Of a stretch of DNA of 37,500 bases, positions 35,268 through 37,500 are shown piece by piece. The notes below the pieces were generated by a model. It had not been told where the DNA came from and searched no databases. It was given only the letters and a program-made list of their open reading frames with translations. The stretch spans positions 7,726,818-7,764,317 of the forward strand of contig CM022668.1 in assembly GCA_012295275.1 (NCBI GenBank). Direction: 5' to 3'. How positions within the stretch are numbered: the stretch's first letter is position 1; each line of letters starts with the position of its first letter. Source of the stretch: Chrysomallon squamiferum (taxonomy: Eukaryota > Mollusca > Gastropoda > Neomphalida > Peltospiridae). Both the position numbers and the translations under genes were made by a program.

Positions 35268-35329
35268 TATTGTATATAATATCTATCTATCTAGCTATAT
35301 ATATATATATATATAGATAGATAGATATA

Positions 35330-35360
<31 letters not shown>
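35268..35360. repeat. ATCT / TA / AGAT inverted repeat
   Basis: An ATCT run (about 35281-35293) and an AGAT run (about 35316-35330) are complementary and separated by TA repeats, forming a long potential hairpin. A second TA run follows. Confidence 0.9.
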
Positions 35361-35367
<7 letters not shown>

Positions 35368-35506
35368 AACATCACGATAATCTCACTGCTAATAAATGTG
35401 GAATGCTTACATCAGATATGTAATATGCATATATAATAACTGTTCTTAATGTTCAGTAGCAATTTCATATTGTTAGAAATCAAGATAAATTTCACACCAT
35501 CCTTTA

Positions 35507-35514
35507 TGACGTCA
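35507..35514. promoter_or_regulatory. Full cAMP-response element
   Basis: TGACGTCA, 75 bases from a second identical site at 35582. Confidence 0.55.
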
Positions 35515-35556
35515 CAGTGAAAATTTAAAAAAAATAAAAAACGTAAACAATCTTAC

Positions 35557-35718
35557 CTTCGAATTCAGTCTGGGTCGCGTGTGACGTCATCGTCGGCAGT
35601 TCTCGGTTTGTGTAGCTGCTGTTATAGACTGGTGACAACAGAGAGTTAAGATCCAAACAACTTGTGACCTGCGACTGAATAATCGAGGTTTTATTATTAT
35701 TATTCTTCTTATAATTAA
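35557..35718 (-). CDS. Candidate minus-strand exon near a promoter-like region
   Basis: On the minus strand an AAG|GTAAGA donor (GTAAGA at 35556..35551) closes a frame that stays open from about 35740. The stretch reads as ordinary protein, for example SCLDLNSLLSPVYNSSYTNR, and then MTSHATQTEFE just before the donor. A possible acceptor (CTGACTTTAACAG) would start the exon at 35718. Alternatively the ATG at 35590..35588 is the start and everything upstream is 5' untranslated, leaving 11 codons plus one base. If joined to the left-edge exon the frames conflict, so it would have to be leader sequence there or belong to a different gene. The frame includes an AAT run coding Asn. It is unrecognised and supported mainly by the donor and by GC content above its surroundings. 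Confidence 0.35.
35582..35589. promoter_or_regulatory. Full cAMP-response element overlapping a candidate start codon
   Basis: TGACGTCA overlaps the ATG at 35590..35588 of the candidate minus-strand exon. Confidence 0.5.
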
Positions 35719-35753
35719 CTGTTAAAGTCAGAGGGTTTTAAACGTTTGCTTTG

Positions 35754-35769
35754 TGTCACACGTGTGACA
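35754..35769. promoter_or_regulatory. 16-bp palindrome with E-box centre and T-box-like half-sites
   Basis: TGTCACACGTGTGACA is a perfect 16-base palindrome. The centre CACGTG is a class B E-box, and the TCACAC/GTGTGA arms are T-box half-site cores in head-to-head arrangement. It lies just upstream, in minus-strand terms, of the candidate exon. Confidence 0.5.
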
Positions 35770-35969
35770 GTTTTACCATCCCAGTCAAACTTGAGAACGT
35801 TCGAGAAGACGCTAAAAACAGTCACTTTTCACACAACAAGGAAGAAAACCCACAAAAATGATTCGTCGAGTAGTCAGTCTTTAAACCTGAGACTGATGCT
35901 CGTAACTTGCCAGCGTAACTCAACTAGACAACAGTTACACGATGTCTGACATCCACGTGCCAGAAGAAA

Positions 35970-36020
35970 TTTTTTTTTTTTTTTTTTAAATTTATTTTTT
36001 TTTTTTTTTTTTTTTTTTTT
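35970..36020 (-). repeat. Poly-T tract with one interruption
   Basis: Two T runs separated by AAATTTA; poly-A on the minus strand. Confidence 0.9.
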
Positions 36021-36149
36021 CTCACGTGGTTATACGTCTTAACAGATCTGCAGTTCTGTCTGCTATACAATGAGATAAGACGACCAGAGGCAACTAATTA
36101 ACATTGTGTCTTTTCAAAGATAAATTTCCGCTAATAACGCAGAAACCGA

Positions 36150-36339
36150 TCTTCACAGCAACCAGTAACAGAATCGATGGCGAGGTATCGGTACATGCGA
36201 GATTTGCTCACGAGTGCTCGCGGAAACTGGAATCACTCTGAATGTGCATCCAACATGCGAGCAGGAGGGTACAGGACAAGATAAAACTTGCAAACAGGCC
36301 AAGCAGTAATAAGTGGACGGAAGGTCAGTTTTTCTCTTC
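36150..36339. other. CpG-rich segment, possible promoter or untranslated leader
   Basis: This is the most CpG-dense stretch in the window (ATCGATGGCGAGGTATCGG, TGCTCGCGGAAAC). An 82-codon minus-strand frame also spans it, without recognisable domains. The composition would fit a promoter or a 5' leader of the plus-strand exon candidate that follows. Confidence 0.3.
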
Positions 36340-36373
36340 ATGGATTCGGTTACGGCCGAAGTGAAACGAAAGA
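36340..36373 (+). CDS. Weak candidate plus-strand first coding exon
   Basis: An ATG at 36340 opens MDSVTAEVKRK and meets a good donor, A|GTAAGTG, with GT at 36374-36375. Only 11 codons and one base are present, and the -3 base is T, a poor start context. Together with the minus-strand candidate at 35557 it would describe a divergent gene pair about 0.6 kb apart. It is easily a chance match. Confidence 0.15.
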
Positions 36374-36517
36374 GTAAGTGAATTATGGCATGACACAACA
36401 AGCGAATTAGTTACAACAGTTTCTGAAAAATGTTGCAATTTTTTTTGGATATCTATCCTCTGTTGAAATTCTATCCAGTGTGTGTTTGCTACTTATGTGT
36501 GTATGTGTGTGTGCCTG

Positions 36518-36524
<7 letters not shown>

Positions 36525-36612
<88 letters not shown>
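36525..36612. repeat. AG microsatellite
   Basis: About 84 bases of GA, purine strand plus, preceded by a TG-rich patch at about 36478-36515. Confidence 0.96.
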
Positions 36613-36614
<2 letters not shown>

Positions 36615-36639
36615 AACAAACATAAAAGTCATAAACAAC

Positions 36640-36960
36640 TACTAGATTAGGAAAATGTACGAAATATACTCGGCGATGAAGAGGACATATGATACAACAA
36701 CTTCAATTGTATCAGAGGTCAAAAGATCAATCCTCCTCGGGTAATCAATTGAGCTATTTCCCGTTCCAATTAGGACCACATAATTAGTTTATGCAACATG
36801 CTCTCTATGAGGAAGTGCTTATAAAGAATCCTATAACGCTAATTGGTAGGAATAGTCCTTAGGGTGGAATTGCTTTTCCAAACTAGCATCACAAAAGCGC
36901 TGGATTTCCAGCTAATACAATTATAATCTACTGAGATGATACCAAACGTATGTAAATACA
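36640..36960. other. Homeodomain-motif-dense island, strong enhancer candidate
   Basis: Non-repetitive sequence contains GGTAATCAATTGAG, TTCCAATTAGGACC, ACATAATTAGTTTATGCAAC, CGCTAATTGG, CAGCTAATAC and ATGTAAATACA within about 240 bases, separated by balanced spacers. The texture is that of deeply conserved developmental enhancers. Conservation itself cannot be seen here. Confidence 0.45.
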
Positions 36961-37099
36961 ATTATTTACTAATACATGGGATTTTACTTGTATTAAGGCT
37001 TTGATTTCGCTTCCTCTTCTTTAGAGTTCAGTATTTCAGTTATTCTTGATGTTAATATAAAAAATTTGTTTAAAAAAAATAACAATCGCTACAAAAAAG

Positions 37100-37183
37100 A
37101 TAATAATAATAATAATAATAACAACAGCAACAACAACAACAACAAAACAGAGATAATAATAATAACAACAACAATACAAGAGC

Positions 37184-37243
<60 letters not shown>

Positions 37244-37260
37244 GATCATCATCATTATCG
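37100..37260. repeat. AAT / AAC compound microsatellite
   Basis: AAT and AAC runs alternate, ending in a long AAT run (about 37182-37241) and ATC units. Confidence 0.94.
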
Positions 37261-37500
37261 TCATCATGACAAAAAGAAAGTAATTCTAGATGAAGCTATT
37301 TTCGTTCAAAAAAAAAAAAAAAATGTAAAAAAATGTCTGAAGAAACGAAACACAAAGATAAAAACAAAACAAGCAGCACTTGTATTATTAATAACGTTCT
37401 CAAACAGCGGGATGAAATGATACGTTCTAAAATCCCCGGCTCTCGGCTTGGTAACCTAGCTAATTACGACATATGGGGATGCTTGATGACGTAACAAGTT

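Noticed and set aside
35746-35949. 67-codon plus-strand frame
   Set aside because: The start lies beside the 16-bp palindrome; no domain, no splice signals, and it opposes the better supported minus-strand exon candidate.

Overview
The window looks like a 37.5 kb piece of an AT-rich animal nuclear genome. There is no dense ORF packing. Long simple repeats (AC, AG, AAT, TTTA, TA) and degenerate minisatellites of 22-43 bp fill much of it. Short islands of more complex, CpG-containing sequence lie between them. A cephalopod or other mollusc would fit this composition, and one short motif near 33.44 kb resembles the central domain of molluscan SINEs. The taxon is inference only; no diagnostic gene was recognised. 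Nearly all ATG-to-stop reading frames are translations of microsatellites and were left out.

Layout. At the extreme left a minus-strand exon carries a well-placed start codon (182..180), 48 codons and a consensus donor (GTGAGT at 36..31), so a minus-strand gene continues beyond the left edge. From 0.8 to 13.4 kb the sequence is mainly AT-rich desert with minisatellites and microsatellites. From 13.7 to 16 kb several islands rich in homeodomain-like, AP-1 and PBX/HOX-like motifs appear. From 16 to 21 kb come repeats plus two striking regulatory-looking spots: a nuclear-receptor half-site triplet flanked by FOX and SOX sites (19.70-19.78 kb), and a diverged 60-bp duplication ending in an NFI-like palindrome (20.69-20.79 kb). 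From 21 to 27.9 kb it is mostly featureless. From 27.9 to 29.7 kb lie a CTCF-like site, a MEIS/PBX-like island, a short relic of a probable hAT-type transposase and another complex island. From 30 to 35.4 kb are two very long AG tracts and a 26-bp minisatellite of about 19 units. From 35.5 to 37.0 kb the sequence looks promoter-like: paired full CREs, a 16-bp T-box/E-box-type palindrome, a minus-strand exon candidate with a consensus donor, a weaker plus-strand exon candidate, and a homeodomain-motif island.

How it may fit together. One economical model is that a minus-strand gene starts near 35.6-35.8 kb and splices across a repeat-filled first intron of about 35 kb to the coding exon at the left edge. 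The islands between would then be intronic or flanking enhancers. The reading frames of the two minus-strand exons do not join directly, so the right exon would have to be untranslated leader or belong to another gene. This model is inference; transcript data or comparison with related genomes would decide it. No RNA genes, CRISPR arrays or intact mobile elements were seen.
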